From contig NZ_JGVW01000070.1 in assembly GCF_000687455.2 (NCBI RefSeq), positions 44,385 to 108,384 of the forward strand: a DNA stretch of 64,000 bases. The letters are read 5' to 3'. Below, piece by piece: positions 1 through 8,828 of the stretch. Position 1 is the stretch's first letter, and the number at the start of each line of letters is the position of its first letter. The translations under genes and the position numbers were made by a program. Under the pieces are notes generated by a model. That model was not told the origin of the DNA. It saw only the letters and a list, made by a program, of their open reading frames with translations, and searched no databases. The stretch is from Burkholderia sp. lig30 (GTDB lineage Bacteria > Pseudomonadota > Gammaproteobacteria > Burkholderiales > Burkholderiaceae).

Positions 1-157
1 TCGCCTCGTTATTTTGATAGTAGTGCATATGATCTTGTTGTAATGGATAAGGCGGGATCGTCGGCGTGCCGTAAGGTCGGCCGCGTGAATTATTGGAGAG
101 AGGGTGGCAGTCTATTAATGCTTTTGGCGGGAAAGGTCTTGTGCAGAATCTGGAGGA

Positions 158-284
158 ATCGGGCCGCTCGGTGTGGAGGTGATCGGACTCGATCTGTCAA
201 AGCCGCTCGACGCGGGCGACTTTGTGCGGATCCGCCATGCTCGTCTGGACCATCATGCGCGGGTGTTGCAGGACCGAGACGCTG
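158..284 (+). pseudogene. TauD/TfdA dioxygenase N-terminal fragment
   Basis: Translation of this stretch gives IGPLGVEVIGLDLSKPLD followed by about 20 more residues resembling the N-terminus of alpha-ketoglutarate-dependent TauD/TfdA dioxygenases (the family hydroxylates sulfonates such as taurine). Only ~40 residues are recognisable. No HxD iron-binding motif follows and the reading frame then loses similarity. I read it as the decayed 5' end of a dioxygenase gene. It sits close to an oppositely oriented monooxygenase fragment, as expected in a gene graveyard. Confidence 0.5.
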
Positions 285-406
285 CGGCTGTCGCCGTGCG
301 CACGCCGTTCCATGGCGTGCAGATCGAACGCGCGCTGGCCGGCGCGATCTTCGGCGGCGCGAACGCGCCGTTGAGCCGCCAGCTCGAGAGTGCCGGCGCG
401 AAGCTG

Positions 407-502
407 AATCGTGAAGTGCAGCGGGTGCCACGGCCCGTACAGCACGTGGCTGGTCACGACCAGAATGATGTGCTCGGTGCGTGCCGCCAGCGCGACGGTT
501 TC
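407..502 (-). pseudogene. Luciferase-like flavin monooxygenase fragment
   Basis: The minus strand encodes ETVALAARTEHIILVVTSHV followed by LYGPWHPLH. This is the characteristic early core of the NtaA/SnaA/SoxA type of FMN-dependent luciferase-like monooxygenases. Similarity begins and ends abruptly within ~32 codons, with no start codon or flavin-binding remainder, so this is a remnant of a ~440-residue enzyme. Together with the TauD fragment it suggests a lost sulfur or aromatic sulfonate utilisation locus; that last step is inference. Confidence 0.45.
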
Positions 503-672
503 GCGGGCCGCCGCGCGTGTCTTGCAGGGCGGCGATCTGCAACCGGCGATTGCCCGGTTTCGGCATCCGCTACCAGCGGTTTGACGCACAACCGTCCGAT
601 CACAGGCACAACGCAATGGCAGGCCACAAGCCCGGACACGGAGCATCGTCAGCGGCCGCTCGTTTACTCATG

Positions 673-993
673 TCAATGATGTGCGTAGAGGGATCGGTGG
701 AGATCGTGGCCAGCGGTCACGTGGCCGGCCTCCTCTGCTGTTCGTTGTGCGTAGCCATAGCCCGATTCGCCCGGCTGTGCGGCCGATTCCGGCGAATGGA
801 TGCGTGCCTCGGCCTGCTGTATTGATTGCGGGTAATGGTTGTCCTTTTGCACGGGGTTATAACCCGCTTCTTCGATCTGAACGAGCTGCGCCTCGACTTG
901 TCCTCGAGTCAATCCCTCGTTTTGGGAGTGGGCGGATGCGAGTGCCGGCGTGATTGCTGTCGCGATCGCGATGACGCTGATGAAGAATTTCAT
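673..993 (-). CDS. DUF4148 family secreted protein
   Basis: A 106-residue protein with an N-terminal signal peptide (positively charged start, hydrophobic run ending near ALASAHS, residues ~1-22). The DUF4148 pattern LTRGQVEAQLVQIEEAGYNP follows, then a low-complexity Gly/Ser/Tyr tail. DUF4148 proteins are small periplasmic or exported proteins found in many copies in Burkholderiaceae; their role is unknown. A GGAGGCC ribosome-binding site lies just upstream of the ATG at 993. The His/Ala-rich last ~20 residues are less typical, so the C-terminus may be altered. No operon partner is visible. Confidence 0.7.
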   Translation of the reverse strand: MKFFISVIAIATAITPALASAHSQNEGLTRGQVEAQLVQIEEAGYNPVQKDNHYPQSIQQAEARIHSPESAAQPGESGYGYAQRTAEEAGHVTAGHDLHRSLYAHH

Positions 994-1421
994 GATAGGG
1001 GCCTCCAGTAGTCCAGGGCGGCAATTGAGCAGTCGCTGTTGCCGTGAAATCAGGATGCGCCGCCCAAGCTGAAGACAGCCTTAACTACTTTGGCTCAATT
1101 GCATGGTGGGTTTCTTCCGGGGGGGCGTGTCCCTCGCGATTCGACGGCGTCGTCGGGAGGTCGGCGCGTTTTCGTGTACGCCAGTTTGGCATGTAAATCG
1201 TGCTGTTGTGATAAGAAAACTTATCTTGCCAGTTTGATATTGAGGCCATGCTGTCGCGTCGGGATGCGCCGCCCACGCAACTAAAGTTGTGTCTAAATTT
1301 CAAGGAAAGTTGTATCTACGGCCGTGCGACCGCCGGTCGGCGCCATGGGAAGCGGGATACGTGGCCCGAACCGATGCCGTGACCCGCGCGCGTCGGCCGG
1401 GCAGGCTGGCCGGGGGAACAG
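994..1421. other. Intergenic stretch without a recognisable gene
   Basis: No open frame here resembles a known family. GATGCGCCGCCCA occurs twice (about 1052 and 1262), and a short inverted repeat CAACT...AGTTG lies near 1278-1290. The segment looks like the decayed border between the DUF4148 gene and the gene fragments to the right. Confidence 0.4.
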
Positions 1422-1697
1422 TCAGGCCGCGTAATTCCGGTAGCCGAACCAGGCGGCCAGCGCGAGTGACGCCAGCCACACCACGCCGGTCACGACGGCC
1501 GTCCCACGGCTGACGGGGCGTTCGGCGGCCAGCGCAGCCGCGGCGCGATGTTCAGCCATGATTCCAGGCGGCACGAGGTTGATCGCGGCCAGGATGCCGA
1601 ACGGCACCAGGATCGCGCCATCGAGTAGCCCGATCACCGGGATAAAGTGGGGGATGAGCTCAACCAGCGAAGGCCAAACGAAGGCCACCGTGGTCAT
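1422..1697 (-). pseudogene. DUF1232 (YkvA-like) membrane protein, N-truncated
   Basis: The minus-strand frame encodes LVELIPHFIPVIGLLDGAIL continuing to LVPPGIMAEHR. This matches the DUF1232 signature (D-L-I-P-D-F-I-P-V-x-G-x-L-D-D), but with His and Gly at positions usually Asp. A second hydrophobic helix (VVTGVVWLASLALAAWFGY) closes the protein. Family members usually have 30-40 residues before the motif; here the homology starts almost at the first Met, exactly where an unrelated plus-strand fragment begins. I call it a truncated gene, although a short functional protein cannot be excluded. Confidence 0.5.
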
Positions 1698-1968
1698 GGC
1701 ATGGATCCGCGATTGTGAGGCCGACTCGCCGCGTTTGATCTTCGAACTGGATGAGCAACAACGTGGCGCCCGGTGCAACTGCGAATGCGTCAGTTGCGGC
1801 ACGCCGCTCGACGCGGTCAACGCAGCGCGGGACACTTTTCAGCTACGGCCGCACTTCCGGCACCCTGAAGGCACCCCAAGGCATTCCTGCGTGGAGACGA
1901 CGGCCCGTATGGCGCTGCTCCACGAGCTGGAAATCCTTTTCCAGGCCGACGTCGCGACGCCCAAGTGA
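1696..1968 (+). pseudogene. CoiA-like nuclease N-terminal fragment
   Basis: A frame opening at ATG 1696 encodes 90 residues with CNCECVSCGTPLDAVNAA, then LRPHFRHPEGTPRHSC. The paired CxC/CxxC cysteines and the PHFRH(P)xG motif are typical of the N-terminal domain of CoiA-like proteins found in bacterial accessory regions. Full proteins continue for several hundred residues with a nuclease domain, but this frame stops soon after (LLHELEILFQADVATPK). It is therefore probably a 5' fragment. The family assignment rests on motif memory, not a search. Confidence 0.4.
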
Positions 1969-1996
1969 CCGGACTCAGCAGGGATTTTTACACACC

Positions 1997-2073
1997 GGAT
2001 ACACAAACTTTCCTTGCATTCCTCTGCGGTGCGTATAGGATACACACTAGGTCAGGAGAAAAGGGGTGTGTAT
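1997..2073 (+). promoter_or_regulatory. hicAB promoter/operator repeats
   Basis: GGATACACA occurs twice as a direct repeat (1997-2005 and 2038-2046). The second copy overlaps ATACACAC (2040-2047), which is exactly complementary to GTGTGTAT (2066-2073) across an 18-bp gap. Such repeats before a toxin-antitoxin operon are the expected binding site for an RHH antitoxin such as HicB. The position just before hicA supports autoregulation; binding itself is inferred. Confidence 0.45.
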
Positions 2074-2108
2074 GGCGACAGCTTTGGCGAAGGATATGGT
2101 GCGGCGTT

Positions 2109-2303
2109 ATGGATTCGAGAACAGTGATACGGCGGCTTGAGCAGGATGGGTGGGTGCAGAAGCGGGTGAAGGGGAGTCATCATCACTTCAGGCACCCCAG
2201 CAAGCCAGGCACGGTAACGGTGCCGCATCCAGAGAAAGACCTCACGATTGCGACGCTGAAAAGCATCGAGAGGCAATCTGGTTTAACACTCACCGGGCAG
2301 TAA
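2109..2303 (+). CDS. hicA: HicA mRNA-interferase toxin
   Basis: A 64-residue HicA toxin with the double-stranded-RNA-binding-like fold: MDSRTVIRRLEQDGW, then KGSHHHFRHP with the catalytic His (H24) of the GSHHHF motif, and the C-terminal PHPEKDLTIATLKSIERQSG. HicA cleaves translated mRNA and is neutralised by HicB, encoded 66 bp downstream. The ATG at 2109 has no well-spaced Shine-Dalgarno sequence. A 22-codon frame (2072-2140) with a GGGG-rich ribosome site overlaps this start, so translation may be coupled. Length is normal for the family. Confidence 0.88.
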   Translation: MDSRTVIRRLEQDGWVQKRVKGSHHHFRHPSKPGTVTVPHPEKDLTIATLKSIERQSGLTLTGQ

Positions 2304-2369
2304 GGCTGGTGGCTACAACGGACCCCGAGGGCCGCAACCGGTCAGCGGGTTCCAAACAAGGAGTTGGAT

Positions 2370-2783
2370 GTGAGATTTTTCGTTGCTGTCGACAAGCAAG
2401 AGGGCACCGATTATGGCGTTGTCGTACCGGATTTTCCGGGCTGCAACTCATGGGGAACGACGCTCGAACAAGCGCTCGAAAACACGCAAGAGGCTATCGA
2501 GGGATGGGTTGAAACTTCCGTCGAGGCGGGGGACGAAGTTCGCTTCGAGCCCACGTCGTTTGAGGAACTTCGCGACAACCCAGACTATGCCGGCTCATTT
2601 TGGGCTGTCGTAGACATTGATCCTTCGAAATTTGATATGAAGCCAGAGCGTGTGAATATAAGTTTGCCACGCTTCGTGCTTACACAGATTGACGCCTTCG
2701 CGGAGGCCCACAAGGAAACGCGTAGCGGCTTTCTTGTTCGTGCGGCACTAGAAGCCATTCGGCACGAGCAGACAGCCGTCTGA
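2370..2783 (+). CDS. hicB: HicB antitoxin
   Basis: A 137-residue antitoxin. The N-terminal HicB domain (GTDYGVVVPDFPGCNSWGTT, then a helix around ENTQEAIEGWVE) adopts a partial RNase H fold that masks HicA. The C-terminal RHH DNA-binding region (ERVNISLPRFVLTQIDAFAE...SGFLVRAALEAIR) would repress the operon through the repeats upstream of hicA. I prefer the GTG at 2370 because AAGGAG lies 6 bases before it; a TTG at 2364 is the alternative. The toxin-first order is normal for hicAB. Confidence 0.88.
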   Translation: MRFFVAVDKQEGTDYGVVVPDFPGCNSWGTTLEQALENTQEAIEGWVETSVEAGDEVRFEPTSFEELRDNPDYAGSFWAVVDIDPSKFDMKPERVNISLPRFVLTQIDAFAEAHKETRSGFLVRAALEAIRHEQTAV

Positions 2784-2786
2784 TCG

Positions 2787-2809
2787 AAAAAGCCCCGCCG
2801 GAGTGGGGC
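2787..2809 (-). terminator. Hairpin with U-tract on the minus strand
   Basis: GCCCC (2792-2796) pairs with GGGGC (2805-2809) and is preceded on the plus strand by five A. It therefore reads as a hairpin plus U-tract only on the minus strand. It lies 4 bases after hicB. No convergent minus-strand gene remains, so it may be the leftover of a bidirectional terminator. Confidence 0.3.
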
Positions 2810-2862
2810 ATGGGGTATCCGTGCTTGGCCTACTTGGGTTCGGCCTGATCCGGGTCGCATAG

Positions 2863-3419
2863 CAGGGACGTAATGCCGTCGAGATCGACTCATTCGATTG
2901 CACGCCGAACCCTGCCGTATTATCGGCAGCGAACTCCTATGCCGCGATTAGCATCAGTGGGGAGACTCGGTGGCGTACCGGAACTGTAAGGCCGCAGTGG
3001 CCACTGCCAGCGCTGCGGGAGGAGCCTCTTAAGGCTGCGATTGTTGACGCTATTCACGCTCTGGCCGAACCCATCATGCAAGACTGGACTGCGCATGACC
3101 TCGATGCCGCCATCGAAACGCTGAAGAAGTTGTTGCCAGACCAGCCGGCCAAGACGTCGACAATCGTTCCTCGCGTGCAGCAGTCAATCGATGTCCTGAC
3201 CGAATGGTCGTCCCATATCAGGTCGCCCGCTCCCGAAGACATCGAAGGTGTTCGAGATATTGTCTTGAAAGCGCTTCCCACGTTCGTGTACTACTCGAGC
3301 TATGGAAATCTGGACTCGGAAATTTATCTCCCTCATGTGGTCCAGAATCTTGAGAGAAAGGATCTGGGAGCCAAGGAGGCGGCGAAAGCTCGGATGGGTA
3401 CAGCTCTTCGCCCGGTTCG
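2863..3419 (+). pseudogene. AAA-family ATPase internal fragment
   Basis: The frame is open from just after a TAG at 2860-2862 and encodes coherent protein (NAVEIDSFDCTPNPAVL, then EEPLKAAIVDAIHALAEPIM). There is no start codon until an internal Met at 3076. The best recognised part, FVYYSSYGNLDSEIYLPHVV followed by QNLERKDLGAKEAAKA, resembles large AAA ATPases of the OLD/RecF-like class. Similarity ends near 3400, where the likely continuation (LFARFEPSD) is in another frame. Both ends and the Walker motifs are missing, so this is a frameshifted internal remnant. Confidence 0.5.
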
Positions 3420-4129
3420 AGCCGTCCGACAATTGAGGCTCGATTCGCTCACAGTGGCCGGCATTCGAACGCCAGCGCCAGGCGCCAACTGACGCGTCGC
3501 CCAATGGCCGCAGAACGGCGGTTGTAGCTAGAAAGCCGCCTTTTGGCTGGACGAACCGTTTCGGGTTGCGAACCGCTTTTCGCACGGCTCTGCAACGGCT
3601 ACTCAATGTTGTGCGGAGTTGTTTGCAGGCATCGGCGAACGGCACGACAACTATCCGGTTTATCACGCCAGCGCGATTGGGGCGCCAACCTGGCCGATGG
3701 GAAAACGCGCCCATCCTCGACCGCCCCCAACGCCATCGGCTTTCCGGATGCCAGCGCTGGCCGTCGAGCTCGTCGGCCATCGTCGTCAGGGCAGATGGAC
3801 GGGACGTCATCCGCACATCGAATAATTCTGCCGCGTCCGGCACAGCAAAGATCGGCTTATGTACTCACCCTGCTACTTGGCTGGGAGAGCGACGCGGAGC
3901 GCCGCACGCGTGGCACGATGCGTGTGCCATCGCCGTGGTGGGCATCGGAGAGGGGGAGATCCGGCGGGCGAACCGCGTGGTCATGCGTGCGATGCCGCCC
4001 CGCTTCGGCCAATCCGGGAATGCGCAGCAGTCAGCGGCGAGCGCATGGTGCAGTGCATAACAAACGACTTTACTTGTGTAAGCGGTGGTGGCCTCGCGTC
4101 GGCTGGCGCCGCCGCAAGGCCGTGCCGCG
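3420..4129. other. Non-coding or decayed stretch before metE
   Basis: About 700 bases with no frame that I can tie to a family; the long frames on both strands look like high-GC shadows. It contains one terminator-like hairpin (3517-3544). It forms the right edge of the debris zone. Confidence 0.4.
3517..3544 (+). terminator. Terminator-like hairpin
   Basis: GGCGG (3517-3521) and CCGCC (3536-3540) form a 5-bp stem followed directly by TTTT. The loop is long (14 nt) and the stem short, so this is only a weak intrinsic-terminator candidate for the truncated ATPase frame. Confidence 0.3.
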
Positions 4130-6424
4130 TTACCGTACCTGGCTGCGCAGCACCTTCGCCGCGCTGACCATGTTCGTCAGCGCCGGCATCACCTCGGCCC
4201 ACTGGCGGGTCTTCAGGCCGCAGTCCGGGTTCACCCACAGCCGCTCCGCCGGAACGCGCTCTGCCGCCTTCTTCATCAGGCCGACGATGTGCTGTTCGGT
4301 CGGGATGTTCGGCGAGTGGATATCGTAGACGCCCGGTCCGATCTCGTTCGGATACTTGAAGTGGTCGAATGCGTCGAGCAACTCCATGTCCGAGCGCGAC
4401 GTCTCGATCGTGATCACGTCTGCATCCATATCGGCAATCGACGCGATGATGTCGTTGAACTCCGAATAGCACATGTGGGTGTGGATCTGCGTTTCGTCGC
4501 GCACGCCGTTCGCGGTGATGCGGAACGATTCGACCGCCCAGCCCAGATACTCTGCCCACTGCGAGCGGCGCAGCGGCAGGCCCTCGCGCAGCGCCGCTTC
4601 GTCAATCTGGATCACCTTGACGCCGGCCTTCTCGAGGTCGAGCACTTCCTCGCGAATCGCGAGCGCGAGCTGATGGCACGACACCGAGCGCGGCTGGTCG
4701 TCACGGACGAACGACCAGTTCAGGATCGTCACCGGGCCGGTCAGCATCCCCTTCATCGGCTTCTTCGTCAGCGACTGCGCGTACGTGATCCATTCGACGG
4801 TCATCGCCTTCGGGCGGCTGATGTCGCCGAACAGGATCGGCGGTTTCACGCAGCGCGATCCGTACGACTGCACCCAGCCGAACTGGCTGAACGCGTAGCC
4901 GTGCAACTGCTCGCCGAAGTATTCGACCATGTCGTTTCGTTCGGCTTCGCCGTGCACGAGCACGTCCAGCCCGAGCGCTTCCTGTTCGCGTACGCTGCGC
5001 GCGATTTCCGCATGCATCTCGGCCTTGTAGCCCGCCTCGTCGAGCGTGCCACGCTTGTATTCGCTGCGCGCGTGACGGATGTCGGCGGTCTGCGGGAACG
5101 AACCGATCGTGGTGGTCGGGAACGCCGGCAGTTTCAGCAGCGCCGCCTGCTTCGGTGCGCGCAGTGCATAAGCGCTCATGCGCTTGCCAAGCGCGGCGTC
5201 GATCTTTGCGACCGCGGCTTTCACGGCGGGGTTGTTCACGCGCGGCGACTCGCGGCGCGCGTTGATTGCTGCCGCGTTCGCCGCGAGCGCATCGGCGACG
5301 GCTTCGCGGCCGTCGTTCAGTGCGGTTGCCAGCACCTTCAGCTCGTCGAGCTTCTGCAGCGCGAACGCGAGCCATGAACGGATCTCGGCGTCGAGCTTCT
5401 GTTCGCTCGCCAGATCGACCGGGACGTGCAGCAGCGAGCACGACGGCGCAATCCACAGCCGCTCGCCGAGCTGCGTCGCGAGCGGTTCGAGCCAGTCGAG
5501 CGTCGCGATCAGGTCGGTCTTCCAGATATTCCGGCCGTTGATCACGCCGACCGACAGCACGCGGTCCGCCGGCAACTCGCGAGCGAGCGTCGCGATTTCG
5601 TCGCGCGCATTGATCGCGTCGATGTGCAGGCCGTCGACGGGCAGCGAGCAGGCGAGCGCGAGATTCTCGCGCAACTGGCCGAAATACGTGGCGAGCAGCA
5701 GCTTGATCCGTCGCGTCTCCAGCGCGGCATAAGCGGTCTTCACGGCTTCTTGCCACGGGGCACCGAGTTCGGTGACGAGCACCGGTTCATCGATCTGGAC
5801 CCACTCGACACCCTGAGCCGTCAACGTATCCAGCAGCGCGCCATAGACGGGCAGCAGCTTCGGCAGCAAGGCAAGGCGATCCGAATCGTCCTTCGCCTTG
5901 CCGAGCCACAGGTACGTCACGGGGCCGATGATCACGGGTTTTGCGTTGACACCCAGTTCGCGTGCTTCGCCAAGCTGCTGGAGGAGTCGCGACGGGTCGA
6001 GCGTGAAGTTCGTGTCGGCGTGGAATTCCGGGACGATGTAGTGATAGTTGGTGTCGAACCACTTCGTCATTTCGCCCGCCGCGACGCCGCCGCAGCATGC
6101 CGCGTGCTCTTCCGCCGACTGGGCCGAGCGACCGCGCGCCACGCGGAAGGAGTTGTCGATGGCATCGCCCTGGAAGCCCTGGACGCGCCTGGGCAGATTG
6201 CCAAGCGTAAAGCTCATGTCCAGAACCTGATCGTAGAACGCGAAATCGCCGACCGGCGCGAGATCCAGATCGCGCTGGTTGTCCCAGTGACGCCGGCGCA
6301 GCTGTGCGCCGAGCGCCTTCAGTTCGTCGCGTGACGATTCGCCTTTCCAGTAGCGTTCGAGGCCGAACTTGAGTTCGCGTTTTGCGCCGATGCGCGGAAA
6401 GCCGAGGTTGTGCGTGGTGACCAT
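4130..6424 (-). CDS. metE: Cobalamin-independent methionine synthase MetE
   Basis: A 764-residue 5-methyltetrahydropteroyltriglutamate-homocysteine methyltransferase, which makes methionine in the cytosol without B12. The start [18 protein letters not shown] is the canonical N-terminus, so ATG 6424 is chosen over an upstream in-frame codon. The two-barrel architecture is complete. In the C-terminal barrel the zinc ligands are visible: His650 and Cys652 (THMCYSEF), Glu674 (ITIETSRS) and Cys735 (NPDCGLKTR). These sit at the E. coli MetE spacing with an offset of nine. The gene is divergent from metR, the usual arrangement for MetR-dependent activation by homocysteine. Confidence 0.97.
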   Translation of the reverse strand: MVTTHNLGFPRIGAKRELKFGLERYWKGESSRDELKALGAQLRRRHWDNQRDLDLAPVGDFAFYDQVLDMSFTLGNLPRRVQGFQGDAIDNSFRVARGRSAQSAEEHAACCGGVAAGEMTKWFDTNYHYIVPEFHADTNFTLDPSRLLQQLGEARELGVNAKPVIIGPVTYLWLGKAKDDSDRLALLPKLLPVYGALLDTLTAQGVEWVQIDEPVLVTELGAPWQEAVKTAYAALETRRIKLLLATYFGQLRENLALACSLPVDGLHIDAINARDEIATLARELPADRVLSVGVINGRNIWKTDLIATLDWLEPLATQLGERLWIAPSCSLLHVPVDLASEQKLDAEIRSWLAFALQKLDELKVLATALNDGREAVADALAANAAAINARRESPRVNNPAVKAAVAKIDAALGKRMSAYALRAPKQAALLKLPAFPTTTIGSFPQTADIRHARSEYKRGTLDEAGYKAEMHAEIARSVREQEALGLDVLVHGEAERNDMVEYFGEQLHGYAFSQFGWVQSYGSRCVKPPILFGDISRPKAMTVEWITYAQSLTKKPMKGMLTGPVTILNWSFVRDDQPRSVSCHQLALAIREEVLDLEKAGVKVIQIDEAALREGLPLRRSQWAEYLGWAVESFRITANGVRDETQIHTHMCYSEFNDIIASIADMDADVITIETSRSDMELLDAFDHFKYPNEIGPGVYDIHSPNIPTEQHIVGLMKKAAERVPAERLWVNPDCGLKTRQWAEVMPALTNMVSAAKVLRSQVR

Positions 6425-6489
6425 AGGTGCTGCCGTCCGATGAAAAATCACGAGGAAAAAGACTGGCAGCGATGATAGGATGCTCGACC

Positions 6490-6537
6490 CATGAAGAATA
6501 ATGGAATTAATTCATGTATCCATTAATATTGTTCATG
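6490..6537. promoter_or_regulatory. metE-metR intergenic operator (candidate MetR sites)
   Basis: In the AT-rich divergent region CATGAA (6490-6495) is inverted to TTCATG (6511-6516), and TTCATG recurs at 6532-6537, 21 bp (two helical turns) further on. MetR recognises TGAA/TTCA half-sites, so this is the expected place for MetR to activate metE and repress its own gene. The match to a precise consensus spacing is not exact. Confidence 0.45.
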
Positions 6538-6559
6538 TGAAATTTATCCGGTTGCCCAT

Positions 6560-7468
6560 ATGCTCGAACGTATCCACCTTGTAATCATCCGCGAAGTTGC
6601 CCGCCAGGGCTCCCTGACGGCCGCCGCCAACACGCTGTTTCTGACCCAGTCCGCGCTCAGTCATGCCGTCAGGAAAATCGAGCAGCAGCTGGGCACGCCA
6701 ATCTGGGACCGCGACGGACGCAGCCTGCGACTGACGCAGGCAGGGCAGTATCTGCTCTCGCTCGCGGAACGGCTTCTCCCCCAGTTCGAGCATGCGGAAG
6801 CGCGGATGAAGCAGTACGCGGACGGCGAACGTGGCACGCTGCGGATCGGGATGGAGTGCCATCCGTGCTACCAGTGGCTGCTCAAGGTGGTGTCGCCGTA
6901 TCTGGCGCGCTGGCCGGACGTCGATGTGGACGTCAAGCAGCGGTTCCAGTTCGGTGGCATCGGCGCACTCATCGGCTACGACATCGATGTGCTCGTGACA
7001 CCCGATCCGCTGAAAAAGCCGGGCCTGCGCTTCGATCCCGTGTTCGATTACGAACAGGTGCTGGTCGTCGCCGAGCAGCATCGCCTGGCAGGTGTCGGTT
7101 ACGTCAGGCCGGAGCAGCTCGCGGACGAGATCCTGATCACGTACCCGGTCGAAACCGACCGGCTGGACATCTATACGCAATTCCTCACGCCGGCCGGCAT
7201 CGCCCCCAAACGGCACAAGACGATCGAGACCACGGACATCATGCTGCAGATGGTGGCGAGCGATCGCGGCGTCGCGGCGCTACCGCGCTGGCTCGCTGAC
7301 GAATACGCCGATCGCATGCCGGTGGTGAGCGTCAAGCTCGGCAAGGACGGCATCGCCAAGCAGATCTTTCTCGGCACGCGCGACGCGGATGCGTCGATCG
7401 AATATCTCGGATCGTTTGTCGAGATGGCGGGCGGCGCCCATTGGCGGGCACCGCGGATGCGGCGCTGA
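6560..7468 (+). CDS. metR: LysR-family regulator MetR
   Basis: A 302-residue LysR-type regulator. The N-terminal winged helix-turn-helix is ERIHLVIIREVARQGSLTAA, with the recognition helix around TQSALSHAVRKIEQQLG. A C-terminal periplasmic-binding-protein-like effector domain contains the MetR-typical MECHPCYQWLLKVV segment. MetR activates metE with homocysteine as coinducer; its divergent position 136 bp from metE fits exactly. ATG 6560 lies right after the AT-rich operator region. Confidence 0.92.
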   Translation: MLERIHLVIIREVARQGSLTAAANTLFLTQSALSHAVRKIEQQLGTPIWDRDGRSLRLTQAGQYLLSLAERLLPQFEHAEARMKQYADGERGTLRIGMECHPCYQWLLKVVSPYLARWPDVDVDVKQRFQFGGIGALIGYDIDVLVTPDPLKKPGLRFDPVFDYEQVLVVAEQHRLAGVGYVRPEQLADEILITYPVETDRLDIYTQFLTPAGIAPKRHKTIETTDIMLQMVASDRGVAALPRWLADEYADRMPVVSVKLGKDGIAKQIFLGTRDADASIEYLGSFVEMAGGAHWRAPRMRR

Positions 7469-7473
7469 AGCTG

Positions 7474-7507
7474 TGCGGGGCGACGCGCCGTTTCGCGCCG
7501 CCCCGCA
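7474..7507. terminator. Hairpin between convergent metR and binding-protein genes
   Basis: TGCGGGGCG (7474-7482) is perfectly complementary to CGCCCCGCA (7499-7507), with a further small GCG/CGC pairing inside the loop. It lies between two convergent stop codons and could end transcription from both sides. There is no U-tract on either strand, so it may act as an RNA 3'-end stabiliser rather than an intrinsic terminator. Confidence 0.45.
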
Positions 7508-7512
7508 GAATG

Positions 7513-8535
7513 TCAATGCGCGTTGGTGAGCGCCGGATCGATGTACGCGTCGACGTCCTGAGACTGCTTGTAGACCGCGTTGCGCACGTTGAACGCATTG
7601 GCGTTGCGGGTCGAGCCGTAGATCGAATCGAGCCCGTCGCCCTTGCGGAATGCCTGTCTGGCGGCGGCCGCATCGAGCAGGTGCGTGCCCTTGAGCAGCG
7701 GCAGGTATTGCTCGGGCTTGAGGCCGACACGCGCGGACATGATTCGGACCGCGTCCGCCTGCGTATTCGGATCGTTGATGTACGCGACGCAGCGATACCA
7801 GACCTTCGTCACCTTGGCCCAGTCGGCTTTGCGGGAGGCGAGGCTGGTCGGCGTGACGGTGATCGCGTCGTAAATCAGGCCGGGCGCGTCCGCCGACGTG
7901 AAGATCGCCCGCGCGCCCGGCGCGCGCCTGAGCGCCTCGCCGGCGTTCGGCTGCCACGCGGCGACCGCCGCGATGTCGCTCGACGAGCCGAGCACTTGCG
8001 GCAGCTCGTTGGTTTTCGCGTTGACGAGCTTGACGTCGGTGTCCTTCAGCCCGTGCTTCTGCAATGCCGTCTCGAGCAGCAGGTGGTCGACGAGGCCGAG
8101 TTCGACACCGACCTTCTTTCCCTTCAGGCCTTCGACGGTGCGCAGCGGCGGTTTCGCGACGATCATGTCGTTGCCCGCGGAATAGTCGGTCAGCAGGATC
8201 ATCACGTTCCTGGCACCCGACGCGCCCGTCACGAGCGCGTCACCATTCGTGACCGCGACCGCATCGAGTTTGCCCGCGGAGAACGCATCGATCGACGCCG
8301 AATAATCGAACCACTCGAAGTCGACGTCGACGCCGGCCTCCTTGAACCAGCCTTTGTCGAGCGCGACCTGGAACGCGACCCAGCCGGGCCAGTCGCTGTA
8401 GCCGATTTTCAGCGGCGCGGCCGCGTGTGCGGCGGGCGCGGCGAGCAGGGTGCCGGCGAGCGCGACGGCGCCGCATGCGCGGCGGACGGAACGGGAGGAC
8501 AGCAGGCGGTGGAACGGGGAGGCGAGGCGCGTCAT
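7513..8535 (-). CDS. ABC transporter substrate-binding protein (guanidine-linked)
   Basis: A 340-residue periplasmic solute-binding protein of the NitT/TauT (NMT1/SsuA-like) class. It has a signal peptide of about 35 residues ending near APAAHAAA, then LKIGYSDWPGWVAFQVALDK and two lobes. ATG 8535 is preceded by GGAGA; longer in-frame extensions upstream would translate the riboswitch and are rejected. Its partners are almost certainly the permease and ATPase at the end of the divergent operon. The riboswitch in its own leader implies guanidine or a close derivative as cargo. The substrate is inferred from context, not from binding residues. Confidence 0.85.
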   Translation of the reverse strand: MTRLASPFHRLLSSRSVRRACGAVALAGTLLAAPAAHAAAPLKIGYSDWPGWVAFQVALDKGWFKEAGVDVDFEWFDYSASIDAFSAGKLDAVAVTNGDALVTGASGARNVMILLTDYSAGNDMIVAKPPLRTVEGLKGKKVGVELGLVDHLLLETALQKHGLKDTDVKLVNAKTNELPQVLGSSSDIAAVAAWQPNAGEALRRAPGARAIFTSADAPGLIYDAITVTPTSLASRKADWAKVTKVWYRCVAYINDPNTQADAVRIMSARVGLKPEQYLPLLKGTHLLDAAAARQAFRKGDGLDSIYGSTRNANAFNVRNAVYKQSQDVDAYIDPALTNAH

Positions 8536-8642
8536 CGTTTTCTCCAGGAGACCGGGAATGCAAGGGTTCGTGAAGGACCGCGCGCTTGCGCGATCCCGCG
8601 ACATGACCGGTTCCTGCGGATGCGGGACGAAACGCCGGCCAC

Positions 8643-8679
8643 GGAGAGGCACGATGGCCGCCGCCATCGCCGATCTCCC
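8643..8679 (-). promoter_or_regulatory. Alternative hairpin competing with the minus-strand aptamer
   Basis: On the minus strand the 3' conserved GGGAGA of the aptamer (8674-8679) can pair with TCTCC (8643-8647). It closes over a 6-bp inner stem CGATGG/CCATCG (8664-8669 with 8652-8657). This is the kind of switching hairpin expected for an expression platform. No U-run follows, so it would not be a classical intrinsic terminator. Confidence 0.4.
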
Positions 8680-8790
8680 GGGCTTTTGTCCCGCCGTGTA
8701 GCGCGCATCCACCCGGCCTGACGGCCGCCTGAAAACGCGCCGGGCTGCTCTCGGACCAGACGTTCTGACGAACCGGAACCCTAGCATCCC
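8670..8790 (-). ncRNA. Guanidine-I riboswitch (ykkC class), minus strand
   Basis: The transcribed strand carries the conserved ykkC blocks in order: CTAGGGTTCCG starting at 8784, CTGGTCCGAGAGCAG in the middle, and ACACGGCGGGACAAAAGCCC with GGGAGA at the 3' end. These are the ligand-pocket segments of the guanidine-I aptamer. It lies in the leader of the binding-protein gene, whose ATG is ~135 nt downstream, so uptake would be induced by guanidine. Confidence 0.93.
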
Positions 8791-8828
8791 TAAGATGCGA
8801 CGCCGCCGCACCTCTCGATGCCGGGGTG

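Noticed and set aside
2787..2809. Terminator for hicB on the plus strand
   Set aside because: The A-run precedes the hairpin on the plus strand, so the U-tract would exist only in minus-strand RNA.
3543..4328. 261-codon plus-strand frame before and into metE
   Set aside because: Low-complexity Arg/Ser/Ala sequence, overlaps metE, no start signal, no family resemblance.
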